11,961 nucleotides of DNA from JACJYE01 sp964432875 (GCA_964432875.1 CAYSPJ010000145.1:1-11961), one strand, 5' to 3'. Numbered from the stretch's first letter, positions 1-7,588 are shown. Numbers and translations are program-made. The notes: generated by a model from the sequence alone, not told the origin.

Positions 1-108
1 GGCCATCCAGAGGCCAGCGCAGGTTGTTCTCGATAGCCCGTGGTATTGGCACAGGTCCGTCGCCCAGGCTTCAGCCGGCAAAGGCGCAGTATAGTCTGTT
101 TTTTTCAT
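1..108 (-). CDS. Possible partial reading frame running off the left edge (unrecognised)
   Basis: An ATG at 108-106 opens a frame of 36 codons that stays open to the window edge, beginning MKKTDYTAPLPAEAWATD. It lies 24 bases downstream of the stop of the OmpA-family gene on the same strand, so it could be the next gene of that operon. AAGGAG abuts the ATG directly, which is too close to act as its ribosome binding site; an in-frame GTG at 120-118 is the alternative start. I do not recognise the peptide. With only 36 codons, chance openness is a real possibility. A neighbouring frame also gives a protein-like stretch (GDGPVPIPRAIENNLRWPLDG is partly readable there as VPIPRAIENN), so a frameshift or a different frame cannot be excluded. 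Confidence 0.28.
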   Translation of the reverse strand, partial: MKKTDYTAPLPAEAWATDLCQYHGLSRTTCAGLWMA

Positions 109-132
109 CTCCTTACGCACCCCCTTGAATCC

Positions 133-2112
133 CTACTCTTCCAATATCCTTATTTTCAGCTCTACCCTACGGTTGTCTTCCTTGCGGTTGCCGCCCTCGA
201 TAGCCCCTTTGCCTTCCAGGTAGATTCGATCCACCGCGATATTATCATCCCTGAGCAGGAGGGCGATGCCCTTGGCGCGTTCCTCTGATAGGCGCAGGTT
301 GTAAGCTTGAGTGCCGATATCATCAGCGTAGCCGACGATATCGACCCGCTGGATCTGCTTTTTTTTCAACGGCTTGATAAAAGCATCCAGCCGCTCCATT
401 TCATTAATCTCCATAGCCGACTTGTCGAAGCCGAAGAAGATGGTGTGGCTGATTTCTACCACTCGCGATTTCTTGGGCACTTCTACTATGGTATCCAGTT
501 CGGGCAAGGGCGGCGCGGGGAGGTCGAATTTCGAGCGTAGCAGGATTTCGATGGTGTAGTGCTGGCGGTTGTCCCAGGCAGGGATGATGAAGTCGTTTTC
601 ATAAGGGTGGAAAAAGGTTTTTTCGACCTTTAGGCCGAGGGTATCCCAGGCCGGGAGGCAGAGGAAGAAGCGGCCGTCGCGGTCCACTTGGATAGGAGAG
701 AGCCCTTTGAAATGGACGGTTGCCTGCACCGGTACATCCAGGGTGCTATCAATGACGAGGCCTTCTACGAAGGTAATGGGCCTGCTGTGGAGGTGCTCCG
801 TGAGTTGAAAGCGGTAGATGTCGAGCTTGCCCTTGCCCTCGGGGCGGTCCGAGGCAAAATATCCGGTATAGCCGTCGGCAGTGAGGAAGAAGCCTAGTTC
901 GCGGAAAGCAGAATTGACCGGCGGCCCGAGGTTGATCGGCAAGTTCCATGCTCCGTCTTCGCCCTTCCAGCTCATGAAGATATCCTGATCGCCCATCCCC
1001 GGGTGGCCGTTGGAAGAGAAGTACAAGGTCTGTCCGTCATTGGTAATGAAAGGCGCCTCCTCATCCAGTTCGGTATTGATGCGAGGCCCAAGGTTGATGG
1101 GCGCGCTCCAGCTCCCGTCGGGCTGGCGCAGGGTATACCACAAATCGGTGCCGCCCATACCGCCAGGCCGGTTGCTGGAGAAAAACAAGGTGCTGCCATC
1201 GCAACTGATGGCGGCCTGCGATTCCCACTTGTTTGAATTAGCGAAGCCCCGCAGGGGTTGTTGGTTGTTCACTCCAAGTTCGGGATCCATGATGGCTTCC
1301 CAAATATCGCAGGGCCCCAGGTTGCCCTCCCTGCCACAGGCGGTATAGTAGAGGCGCCGGCCGTCGCGCACGATGGTGCTCATGCCTTCGTCATTATTGG
1401 TATTGATGGATTTGACGGGGCTGGCCCGCTCCCAATTGCCATTCTGGCTCAAACTGCTGGAATAGAGGTCTTCGTCGCCCTTATCGGTTTTCCGGGTAAA
1501 GTAGAGCTGATCCTGGCTATTGGCCAGGAAAGGGAAGTAATCATCATCTTTAGAATTGACCCCACTCCCAAGGTTGACCACCTCGGTAATGTTGATGAAC
1601 TTGAGGGAATCCAGGCTGACTTCACAAGCGCGGATGTTATCGGCCAGTTTTTTCAGGAAGCGCTCTTCCATCGCCCGCTCGCGCTCGGTATTCATACTGA
1701 TGGAGAAGCTGTCGAGGTCGATCTTTTGCAATTCGGCAAATTTCCGGAAGTAAGCCAGCGCCTTGGCACGGTCGCCGGATTTGTAGTGGGCCTGCCCGGC
1801 TTCGTAATAGAGCACCCTGGAGAAAAGGGTGTCGGAGAGCAAGATGGCATCGTACTGCTCGGCTGCTTTGGGGTAATTGCGCAACAGCTCGTAGCAGGCG
1901 CCCATCCCTCTGCGGGCGGCGCTTAGCCCTGGCTGCATTTTCAGCGTTTTTTCAAACAGCTTAACCGCTTCTTTGGGCTTGCCGGCAAGCAACGCGGCCT
2001 CGGCTTCGCGGTAAACATCGGCTACTCCAGGGCTCTTGAACACTTGTGCCAGGGCCGGAGAATGGCCCAGGGATATAAAAAGGGCGATGAGCAGATACTT
2101 GCAGTGTTGCAT
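133..2112 (-). CDS. OmpA-family outer-membrane/periplasmic protein with TPR, PD40 propeller and CRD-like domains (PorE-like architecture)
   Basis: This 659-residue protein probably anchors envelope machinery to peptidoglycan. Residues 1-22 form a signal peptide ending PALA. Residues about 30-130 are helical with TPR character. PD40/WD40-like propeller strands follow, clearest near 297-324, 350-379 and 404-433, each with a pattern like DGxTLYFSSN. About 445-500 looks like a carboxypeptidase-regulatory-like beta domain (EGLVIDSTLDVPVQ). Residues about 550-659 are an OmpA_C domain, with Asp597 in GYAD and Arg612 in LSEERA at the usual peptidoglycan-binding positions, and NRRVEL near the end. This domain order is known for PorE of the type IX secretion system, but PorE is a lipoprotein and no lipobox Cys is visible here. 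Bacteroidota also carry many such paralogues, so I do not assign a symbol. I chose ATG at 2112 because it begins the signal peptide directly; the frame extends to a TTG at 2145 that adds a charged stretch ahead of it. Confidence 0.9.
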   Translation of the reverse strand: MQHCKYLLIALFISLGHSPALAQVFKSPGVADVYREAEAALLAGKPKEAVKLFEKTLKMQPGLSAARRGMGACYELLRNYPKAAEQYDAILLSDTLFSRVLYYEAGQAHYKSGDRAKALAYFRKFAELQKIDLDSFSISMNTERERAMEERFLKKLADNIRACEVSLDSLKFINITEVVNLGSGVNSKDDDYFPFLANSQDQLYFTRKTDKGDEDLYSSSLSQNGNWERASPVKSINTNNDEGMSTIVRDGRRLYYTACGREGNLGPCDIWEAIMDPELGVNNQQPLRGFANSNKWESQAAISCDGSTLFFSSNRPGGMGGTDLWYTLRQPDGSWSAPINLGPRINTELDEEAPFITNDGQTLYFSSNGHPGMGDQDIFMSWKGEDGAWNLPINLGPPVNSAFRELGFFLTADGYTGYFASDRPEGKGKLDIYRFQLTEHLHSRPITFVEGLVIDSTLDVPVQATVHFKGLSPIQVDRDGRFFLCLPAWDTLGLKVEKTFFHPYENDFIIPAWDNRQHYTIEILLRSKFDLPAPPLPELDTIVEVPKKSRVVEISHTIFFGFDKSAMEINEMERLDAFIKPLKKKQIQRVDIVGYADDIGTQAYNLRLSEERAKGIALLLRDDNIAVDRIYLEGKGAIEGGNRKEDNRRVELKIRILEE

Positions 2113-2396
2113 GAGCAATCGTTTTTGGGCTTTTTTGTAACCCAAAACTAATTTAAAATATCCTAATGTATGGAATTACAGCAGGATTTTTTAAGTGCCT
2201 GGCCCTTAATACACTGTCTTCCAAAGAGTAAGCCCTATGCCTTTTTCCCGGTAGAGGATATTGGCAAAAGACAAAATCACCCTTGGATTAGTTTTCCTCC
2301 AATTGCAGCGCTCGCTGTTGTACCGGCCCCCTTCTACAGCTCTTGGCGTTGCTAGCAAAATCCACGGCATGATGCTCGTACCTCGGGCACTGCCGC
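2113..2396. other. Gap between the metallophosphoesterase and OmpA-family genes
   Basis: These 284 bases separate two minus-strand genes. I see no gene I can support. A short minus-strand frame ending at 2206 (tail ILYREKGIGLTLWKTVY) has no recognisable similarity and no clear start. A weak inverted repeat (CAGG near 2180 and CCTG near 2200) is followed on the minus strand by no U-tract. No clear intrinsic terminator for the metallophosphoesterase gene was found. Confidence 0.5.
2143..2150 (-). promoter_or_regulatory. Candidate -7 element for the OmpA-family gene
   Basis: Read on the minus strand, TAGTTTTG fits the Bacteroidota -7 consensus TAnnTTTG and lies 30 bases upstream of the ATG at 2112, which would give a short leader. 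No TTG is present at the expected distance upstream, so this is only a half match. If transcription does start here, the TTG at 2145 falls upstream of or at the transcript start, which favours the ATG at 2112. Confidence 0.3.
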
Positions 2397-3617
2397 TTAA
2401 GCCGCTTTCAGCTCCAGCACCGTCACTTCTGGCAGGATACCCACCCGGCCGGGATAGCCCAGATAGCCCAGGCCGCGATTGACGTAGAGGTACTGATGCC
2501 CCTGCTGATATAGGCCCGCCCACTGCTTATAGACGTATTTGATGGGGCTCCATTTTATCAAGCCTGGTATTTCCACACCAAACTGCATGCCGTGAGTATG
2601 GCCGGAGAAAGTGATGGCGATGTCTTTGAAGCTGTTGGATACTTGATCCAACCAGTGCGAGGGATCGTGGGAAAGGAGCAGCTTTAGCGCTGCGCTGTCG
2701 GTACCAGCATGGGCCTTGGCCAAATCGCCATATTTGGGGAAGCGGGGGTGGGCTGAATAATTTTCCACGCCGATAACGGCCAGTTTTTCCCCATTGACTT
2801 CCAACAAGCGGTGTTCGTTCAGTAGCAGATCCCAACCCAGCTGGGCGTGGATGGATTTGAGTAGCTCGAAGTTGGCTTCCTTGTCGGCAGGCTGTTCCCA
2901 CTGGGCATAGTCGCCATAGTCGTGATTGCCCAATACCGAGTAAACCCCATACTTCGCCTGGATCTTATCAAACACATCCAGGAAAGGCTCGGCCTCGCGG
3001 GCTACGCTGTTGACCAGGTCGCCAGTGAAGAACACCAGATCGGGTTTTTGGGCGTTGATCAAATCCACGGAATTGCGTACCGGCTCCTTGAGCAGGAAAC
3101 TGCCAGTATGGATGTCAGATATCTGCACGATACGCAACCCTTCCAATGCCTTGGGCAGGTTGGGGATGCGGACGGTTTCCTTGAAAAGGGTATAGCGATA
3201 GGGGTTGCGCACTACACCCCACAAGAGTGACACGAAAGGCACCGCGCCGATCATCAGCCCCATCTGGGTGAGGAAGCGGGAACGGCTGGGGTCCAGTGGG
3301 CTGTTGCCGACAAATTGATGCTGGATGAAGTTGAAACCTCGCCGGACATCGTCGATGAAAAGGAAACCGACTACGAGCAGCTTGGAGACATACACAATGA
3401 AGAAAGCCGTGCGCAGCAGAGTAGAGGCATGCTTGCTCAGGTGTTGGTCTGGCCCAGACCACAACATCCACACGACCATCACCAGAGGGATAGACCAGTA
3501 GATGCCGTAGGTCAGTTGACGCAACAGGGGCTGCCAGTTGTGAGCGATGGTGCGGAATGCCTGGAAGGCGTACAAATCGAAAAGGAAAAACAGCGTAATG
3601 ATAATCGCTAAACGCAT
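2397..3617 (-). CDS. Membrane-anchored calcineurin-type metallophosphoesterase (YkuE/YaeI-like)
   Basis: This 406-residue protein has four hydrophobic segments at about 3-22, 38-53, 67-88 and 117-135, followed by a cytosolic or periplasmic metallophosphoesterase domain from about 160 to 402. All dinuclear-metal motifs are present in order: DIH (Asp168, His170), GD (Asp200), GNHD (Asn231, His232), a His in LLSHDPSHW (His317), and GHTHGMQFG (His340, His342). The GHTHGMQ ending and the small domain match the YkuE/YaeI branch of Metallophos enzymes. Members of that branch have been linked to UDP-diacylglucosamine or other phosphodiester hydrolysis, but the substrate here cannot be read from sequence. 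The catalytic core looks intact. The ATG at 3617 begins the first membrane segment. No Bacteroidota-type promoter stands out upstream. Confidence 0.93.
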   Translation of the reverse strand: MRLAIIITLFFLFDLYAFQAFRTIAHNWQPLLRQLTYGIYWSIPLVMVVWMLWSGPDQHLSKHASTLLRTAFFIVYVSKLLVVGFLFIDDVRRGFNFIQHQFVGNSPLDPSRSRFLTQMGLMIGAVPFVSLLWGVVRNPYRYTLFKETVRIPNLPKALEGLRIVQISDIHTGSFLLKEPVRNSVDLINAQKPDLVFFTGDLVNSVAREAEPFLDVFDKIQAKYGVYSVLGNHDYGDYAQWEQPADKEANFELLKSIHAQLGWDLLLNEHRLLEVNGEKLAVIGVENYSAHPRFPKYGDLAKAHAGTDSAALKLLLSHDPSHWLDQVSNSFKDIAITFSGHTHGMQFGVEIPGLIKWSPIKYVYKQWAGLYQQGHQYLYVNRGLGYLGYPGRVGILPEVTVLELKAA

Positions 3618-3970
3618 AATGAATGAGTTGTGAACGGCTTGTTTTCAACCCTCGCTAGTATTTGTGCTGTGTGAGCGAGCGTTGGGCCGCATTTACTTCC
3701 ATCACAAACAGCAACAAGGCATTGAGGGTTGAACGAAACAGGAAGATATTTTTGGCGACAAATAAAATTTTGGCCTTCATGTCCGCGTTCCAGGAGAGTG
3801 GTTTCAAAACAAAAAAAATTTAAATTCTCCCCTTGCAGGGGCCGTCGGCATTGGATTTTGAAAACCACAAACCATCAAAATATTTTTAATAAATAAACAC
3901 CAAAACAAAATTTAATTTTTTCAAACCCGCTTAAAGGCGCTTATAATCAGAATAAAATTTTGCCTATTGC
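3618..3970. other. AT-rich divergent intergenic region
   Basis: This is most of the gap between the divergent metallophosphoesterase and beta-barrel genes. It is much richer in A/T than the flanking coding DNA, especially from 3800 on. A minus-strand frame covering 3868-3608 overlaps the metallophosphoesterase start, has no recognisable domain and is not supported. A small hairpin, CCCC-TTGCA-GGGG at 3829-3841, is followed on the minus strand by an A/T run; no gene upstream of it needs a terminator. It resembles the short G/C hairpins often dispersed between genes in Bacteroidota, but I cannot show repetition within this window. Confidence 0.5.
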
Positions 3971-4001
3971 TTGACAATTACACCAGACCAACGTATCTTT
4001 G
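3971..4001 (+). promoter_or_regulatory. Bacteroidota sigma-A promoter for the beta-barrel gene
   Basis: TTG at 3971-3973 is separated by exactly 20 bases from TATCTTTG at 3994-4001. This matches the Bacteroidota consensus TTTG-N19-21-TAnnTTTG. The predicted transcript start near 4008 leaves a leader of about 79 bases before the ATG at 4087. It lies in the AT-rich divergent gap and is one of the two best promoter matches in the window. Confidence 0.75.
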
Positions 4002-4016
4002 GGACGAAATTTGAGC

Positions 4017-4036
4017 TAGCGCTTTTCAGGGCGCTA
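4017..4036 (+). promoter_or_regulatory. Hairpin in the 5' leader of the beta-barrel gene
   Basis: TAGCGC at 4017-4022 pairs perfectly with GCGCTA at 4031-4036 around the 8-base loop TTTTCAGG. It would begin roughly 10 bases into the predicted transcript. Near-terminal leader hairpins on outer-membrane protein mRNAs are known in other bacteria to protect against 5'-dependent decay; that role here is inference. The hairpin is too far from the start codon to block it directly. Confidence 0.45.
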
Positions 4037-4086
4037 CGATCAAAACGCACCCAGAAATTTAAAAACCATTTAAACAACGGAATTCC

Positions 4087-4656
4087 ATGAAAAACCTATT
4101 AATCCTCGCTACCCTTCTGGTGTTCAGCTTGACCAACACAAACGCACAAACGATTTTCAAGAAAGGCGACGTAGAATTTGCCAGCGGCATCGGCTTGCTA
4201 TCCACTTTTGCCAAAGATGATGCACAGATGATGATGCCGCCGCTCAGCGCCCGCCTGGGCCTGCGGCTGGCTTCCAACTTCAGCCTGAGCGGCTACGCCG
4301 CCTACTCGGCTTATGAAGCTAAAAACATCGCCCTGCCCAATGGCAGCTTTAAAGATGTGGAGAGCGAGATGTTCATCGCCGGTTTGCGCGCGGCGGTGCA
4401 TGCCAACCGCATGGAAAACTGGGATATTTACGGCGGCGCAATGCTGGGCTACAATATGCCCACTGTACGCCAAACGGTAAGCGATGAAAAAACAGCTGGC
4501 GGCGACGGGCCAACTTTCAGCCGCCCGGCAGAGAATAAAATGACGTATAGCGCCTTTGTAGGCGCCAGCTACTTCCCGATAAAAAATCTGGGCATGTTCG
4601 CTGAACTAGGCTATGGCATCTCCTTGTTTAATATGGGCATCCAATGGAAGCTCTAA
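4087..4656 (+). CDS. Small outer-membrane beta-barrel protein
   Basis: The 189-residue product begins with a clear signal peptide (about residues 1-20, MKNLLILATLLVFSLTNTNA followed by Q). The mature part is made of alternating hydrophobic/polar strands with Gly and aromatic residues, for example FSLSGYAAYSAY, WDIYGGAMLGYN and MFAELGYGISLFNMGIQW. This matches the small 'outer membrane beta-barrel / porin-family' proteins abundant in Bacteroidota, with about eight expected strands. It ends on a strand with an aromatic residue near the C terminus (IQWKL). Specific cargo or partner is not readable. The gene has its own promoter and leader hairpin, and is followed by a perfect inverted repeat, so it may be transcribed at a higher level than the kdsA set downstream. 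ATG at 4087 is fixed by the signal peptide. Confidence 0.85.
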   Translation: MKNLLILATLLVFSLTNTNAQTIFKKGDVEFASGIGLLSTFAKDDAQMMMPPLSARLGLRLASNFSLSGYAAYSAYEAKNIALPNGSFKDVESEMFIAGLRAAVHANRMENWDIYGGAMLGYNMPTVRQTVSDEKTAGGDGPTFSRPAENKMTYSAFVGASYFPIKNLGMFAELGYGISLFNMGIQWKL

Positions 4657-4664
4657 GCCAGGCC

Positions 4665-4716
4665 TGATGGGCGGCCTGCGCCGGGCTAAAGAAATCTCCA
4701 AGCAGGCCGCCCATCA
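4665..4716 (+). terminator. Perfect 15-bp inverted repeat (terminator or processing hairpin) before kdsA
   Basis: TGATGGGCGGCCTGC at 4665-4679 is exactly complementary to GCAGGCCGCCCATCA at 4702-4716, with a 22-base loop. It starts 9 bases after the beta-barrel stop codon and ends 18 bases before the kdsA ATG. The stem is G/C-rich and very stable, but only TTTC follows, so it is not a classical intrinsic terminator. It may partially terminate, protect the 3' end of the beta-barrel mRNA, or mark a processing point. No separate promoter for kdsA is visible between the stem and its ATG. Confidence 0.7.
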
Positions 4717-4734
4717 TTTCAAACTCATCAACCC

Positions 4735-5547
4735 ATGCTGGAACAAATCCCCAGGCTAAAAAACCTGGACCACCAAAATTTCTTCCTCATCGCCGGGCCT
4801 TGCGCCATCGAAGGGGAAGATATGGCTTTTGAAATCGCCGAAAAGGTGCAGGGGGTCTGCCAACGCTTGCAGATCCCCTATATTTTTAAAGGCTCCTACC
4901 GCAAAGCCAACCGCTCGCGCCTGGATTCTTTTACTGGCATCGGAGATGAGCAAGCGCTCCGCATCCTTCAGGCTGTCGGCGAGCGCTTTGACATCCCCGT
5001 CACTACTGATATCCATACCGAGGAAGAAGCCGCCATGGCTGCCGCCTATGTGGATGTGCTACAAATCCCTGCTTTCCTCTGCCGCCAGACCAGCCTACTC
5101 GTGGCAGCAGCCCGCACTGGAAAAGTCGTCAACATCAAAAAAGGGCAGTTTGTCAGCCCGCAGGTGATGCGCTTTGCGGTAGACAAGGTGGCGCAGTCGG
5201 GCAATCCCCAAATCATGCTCACTGAGCGTGGCACGACCTTTGGTTATCAGGACCTGGTGGTAGATTTCCGCGGCATCCCGGAGATGCAGGCTTTTGGCGT
5301 GCCAGTGGTACTGGATTGTACCCACTCCCTGCAGCAGCCCAACCAGGCCAGCGGGGTAACCGGCGGCCTGCCTGCGCTCATCGAAACCATCGCCCGGGCC
5401 GGTATCGCGGTCGGCGCTGATGGTTTGTTTATCGAAACCCACCCACGCCCGGCGGAAGCTAAATCGGACGGCGCCAACATGCTGCCCCTCGAGAGCCTCG
5501 AACCCTTGCTGGAGCGCCTGCTGCGCATCCGCCAAGCCTTGCGCTAA
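4735..5547 (+). CDS. kdsA: 3-deoxy-8-phosphooctulonate synthase (KDO-8-phosphate synthase), metal-type
   Basis: KdsA condenses phosphoenolpyruvate with D-arabinose 5-phosphate to give KDO 8-phosphate, the precursor of the KDO sugar of the LPS inner core, in the cytoplasm. The 270-residue length and the TIM-barrel motifs are standard: GPCAIE at 21-26, FKGSYRKANRSR at 51-62, TDIHTEEEA near 91-99, LQIPAFLCRQT at 109-119, NIKKGQF at 133-139, TERGTTFGY at 163-171 and DCTHSLQ at 194-200. Cys23 in GPC, His197, Glu234 and Asp245 (in ETHPRPAEAKSD) match the four ligands of the metal-dependent class typified by the Aquifex enzyme, whereas the E. coli type has Asn at the Cys position. The stop is 11 bases before the next gene, so it is probably co-transcribed with the class II aldolase gene and mnmE. 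The gene looks complete and intact. Confidence 0.97.
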   Translation: MLEQIPRLKNLDHQNFFLIAGPCAIEGEDMAFEIAEKVQGVCQRLQIPYIFKGSYRKANRSRLDSFTGIGDEQALRILQAVGERFDIPVTTDIHTEEEAAMAAAYVDVLQIPAFLCRQTSLLVAAARTGKVVNIKKGQFVSPQVMRFAVDKVAQSGNPQIMLTERGTTFGYQDLVVDFRGIPEMQAFGVPVVLDCTHSLQQPNQASGVTGGLPALIETIARAGIAVGADGLFIETHPRPAEAKSDGANMLPLESLEPLLERLLRIRQALR

Positions 5548-5558
5548 GACGGTAGTGC

Positions 5559-6164
5559 ATGATGGATGAAGGCTATATCAAATTTGCAGCCCATTGGGTG
5601 AAAACCAACCCGCTGCCAGAGGACGCCATCGCCGAGCTCAATATCTGGCGGCAGCGCCTCTATGCCCTGGGGCTCATCGGTGCTTATGAAAACGGCATCG
5701 GCTTCGGCAATATTAGCCGTAGATATGAGCAGCAGGGGCAGTTCATCATCTCCGGCTCGGCTACCGGCAATGTGTCGGTGCTCGGGGCTGCGCATTACGC
5801 GCTGGTCACTGAAGTCATCCCCACAGAGAACAGCTTGTGGTGCGAAGGCCCAGTTATTGCCTCTTCCGAATCGATGAGCCATGCTGCCGTTTACCAGGAA
5901 TGCCCCTGGGTAGAAGGCGTCATCCACGTGCACCACGCGGGCCTGTGGGCGCGGCTGTTACACCAGGTACCCACCACCGATCTGAACGCCCCTTACGGAT
6001 CACCCGAAATGGCTGCGAGCATCATCCGCTTGCTGCAGGAGACAGATTTGAAAGCACGTAAAATTTTTGTGATGGAAGGGCATAAGGAAGGTATCTTTGC
6101 ATTTGGAGCATCTCTGGCGGAAGCCTTCGCCACGCTGATGGACTATTATCAAAACCAGCCTTGA
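5559..6164 (+). CDS. Class II aldolase/adducin-family protein
   Basis: This 201-residue protein belongs to the zinc-dependent class II aldolase fold (FucA, AraD, MtnB relatives). GFGNIS at 48-53 and the ISGSATG loop at 64-70 are the usual phosphate/substrate-binding features. SSES with Glu104 matches the catalytic Glu of FucA (SSEW). HVH at 123-125 supplies two zinc ligands, and His175 in EGHKEG takes the third. All catalytic and metal residues therefore appear present, so an active lyase, epimerase or dehydratase is likely; the substrate is unknown. It sits between kdsA and mnmE: 11 bases after kdsA and 2 bases before the mnmE ATG. The position next to kdsA suggests a phosphosugar role but does not prove it. 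Two consecutive ATG codons open the frame (5559 and 5562); either could be used. Confidence 0.88.
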   Translation: MMDEGYIKFAAHWVKTNPLPEDAIAELNIWRQRLYALGLIGAYENGIGFGNISRRYEQQGQFIISGSATGNVSVLGAAHYALVTEVIPTENSLWCEGPVIASSESMSHAAVYQECPWVEGVIHVHHAGLWARLLHQVPTTDLNAPYGSPEMAASIIRLLQETDLKARKIFVMEGHKEGIFAFGASLAEAFATLMDYYQNQP

Positions 6165-6166
6165 GT

Positions 6167-7588
6167 ATGAACTACGCTGCCCACAACCTCGCCGATACGA
6201 TCGTCGCGCTAGCTACGCCTCCTGGCATCGGTGCCATCGGCATCATCCGGCTATCTGGCCAGGATGCGATCCGGATCGTCAATGCAGTCTTCCATGGTAA
6301 GGACCTGAGCCAACAAGCTACCCACACCATCCATTTCGGCACCATCCGCGATAAGCAGGGGCGCATCCTGGATGAGGTGCTGGCCTCCCTCTTCATCGCC
6401 CCCAAGTCCTACACTGGTGAAAACGTGGTAGAGGTTTCCTGTCACGGCTCCAGCTATATCATCCAGGAAATCCTGCAGCTTTTTATCGAAACGGGGGCCC
6501 GGCTGGCTCAGCCCGGCGAGTTTACCCTACGCGCCTTCCTCAACGGCCGCATGGACCTGAGCCAGGCCGAGGCCGTGGCCGATTTGATCGCCTCTTCTTC
6601 CCAGGCAGCTCATGCCATCGCCATGCAGCAGATGCGCGGCGGCTTTTCCGACGAAATCAAAAAACTCCGCCAACAGCTCATCGACTTCGCCAGCCTGATC
6701 GAGCTGGAGCTGGACTTTGCTGAAGAGGACGTGGAATTTGCCAACCGAGGCGAGCTGAAAGCGCTGGTGGGCAAAATTCAGTCCGTCATCCGTGCCCTGG
6801 TGCAATCCTTCAAGCTGGGCAACGTCATCAAGCAGGGCGTCAGCACCGTCATCGCCGGGAGGCCCAATGCTGGTAAATCCACCCTGCTCAACGCCCTGCT
6901 CAATGAGGAGCGCGCCATCGTCAGTGAAATTGCCGGCACCACCCGCGACACCATCGAGGAAGTCATCAATATCAAAGGCGTCCAATTCCGCATTATCGAT
7001 ACGGCTGGCATCCGCGAGGCCGAAGGCGCTATCGAGGCCATCGGGGTGGAAAAGACGCTGCAAAAAGTACAGCAAAGCGCCCTGCTAGTTTATGTCTTCG
7101 ACGTCATCAAAACCTCTCCTGAAGAGGTGCGGGCCGACCTGGAAAAACTGGTGCACGCCAACCTGCCTTTCCTCCTGGTGGCCAATAAGATGGACTTGAA
7201 CCCCTACACGGTATTCGAGCACTACTTCCCGGCAGCTCAAGCCGATACTGTCGCCGGATTGCCTGTCTCCCCGGATGCCTGGGTACCGGTATGCGCCATC
7301 CACCAGATGAATATTGAATACCTCAAAGAGAAGCTCTATGAGGCCGCCCTGTCCAACGAGCTGTTGCTGGAGGGTACAGTAGTAGCCAATGTGCGCCACT
7401 ATGAAGCCCTGCAACATGCCGGTGAAAGCCTCGGCCGGGTGCTGCAAGGACTGGATAGCAGCCTCCCTTCCGATTTGATCGCCATGGACATCCGGCAAGC
7501 CCTGCATTCCCTGGGCGAAATCACTGGGGAAATCAGCACAGAGGATTTGCTGGGGAATATTTTTTCGAGATTTTGTATCGGCAAATAA
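6167..7588 (+). CDS. mnmE: tRNA uridine-5-carboxymethylaminomethyl(34) synthesis GTPase MnmE
   Basis: MnmE works with MnmG (not in this window) to modify U34 in the wobble position of certain tRNAs, using GTP, methylene-THF and FAD-linked chemistry. The 473-residue protein has the full layout. The N-terminal tetrahydrofolate-binding domain begins DTIVALATPPGIGAIGIIRL. Helical segments follow. The G domain has P-loop GRPNAGKS (231-238), G2 GTTRDT (257-262), G3 DTAG (278-281) and G4 NKMD (340-343). The C-terminal helix ends in FCIGK with the catalytic Cys470. Asn in GRPNAGKS is the residue known to coordinate the activating potassium ion. I start at ATG 6167, two bases after the aldolase stop; an in-frame TTG at 6161 overlaps that stop and would only add two residues. 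The close spacing suggests translational coupling. Confidence 0.97.
   Translation: MNYAAHNLADTIVALATPPGIGAIGIIRLSGQDAIRIVNAVFHGKDLSQQATHTIHFGTIRDKQGRILDEVLASLFIAPKSYTGENVVEVSCHGSSYIIQEILQLFIETGARLAQPGEFTLRAFLNGRMDLSQAEAVADLIASSSQAAHAIAMQQMRGGFSDEIKKLRQQLIDFASLIELELDFAEEDVEFANRGELKALVGKIQSVIRALVQSFKLGNVIKQGVSTVIAGRPNAGKSTLLNALLNEERAIVSEIAGTTRDTIEEVINIKGVQFRIIDTAGIREAEGAIEAIGVEKTLQKVQQSALLVYVFDVIKTSPEEVRADLEKLVHANLPFLLVANKMDLNPYTVFEHYFPAAQADTVAGLPVSPDAWVPVCAIHQMNIEYLKEKLYEAALSNELLLEGTVVANVRHYEALQHAGESLGRVLQGLDSSLPSDLIAMDIRQALHSLGEITGEISTEDLLGNIFSRFCIGK

Noticed and set aside
1258..1926. Long plus-strand frame of 222 codons inside the OmpA-family gene
   Set aside because: It lies wholly antisense to a gene with clear domains and motifs. 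Its sequence has no recognisable family and reflects the G/C pattern of the opposite strand.
3608..3868. Minus-strand frame of 86 codons upstream of the metallophosphoesterase
   Set aside because: It overlaps the metallophosphoesterase start, crosses AT-rich intergenic DNA and has no signal, domain or ribosome binding site.
6527..7075. Minus-strand frame of 182 codons opposite mnmE
   Set aside because: It is antisense to intact mnmE G-domain and helical sequence, with no recognisable motif of its own.
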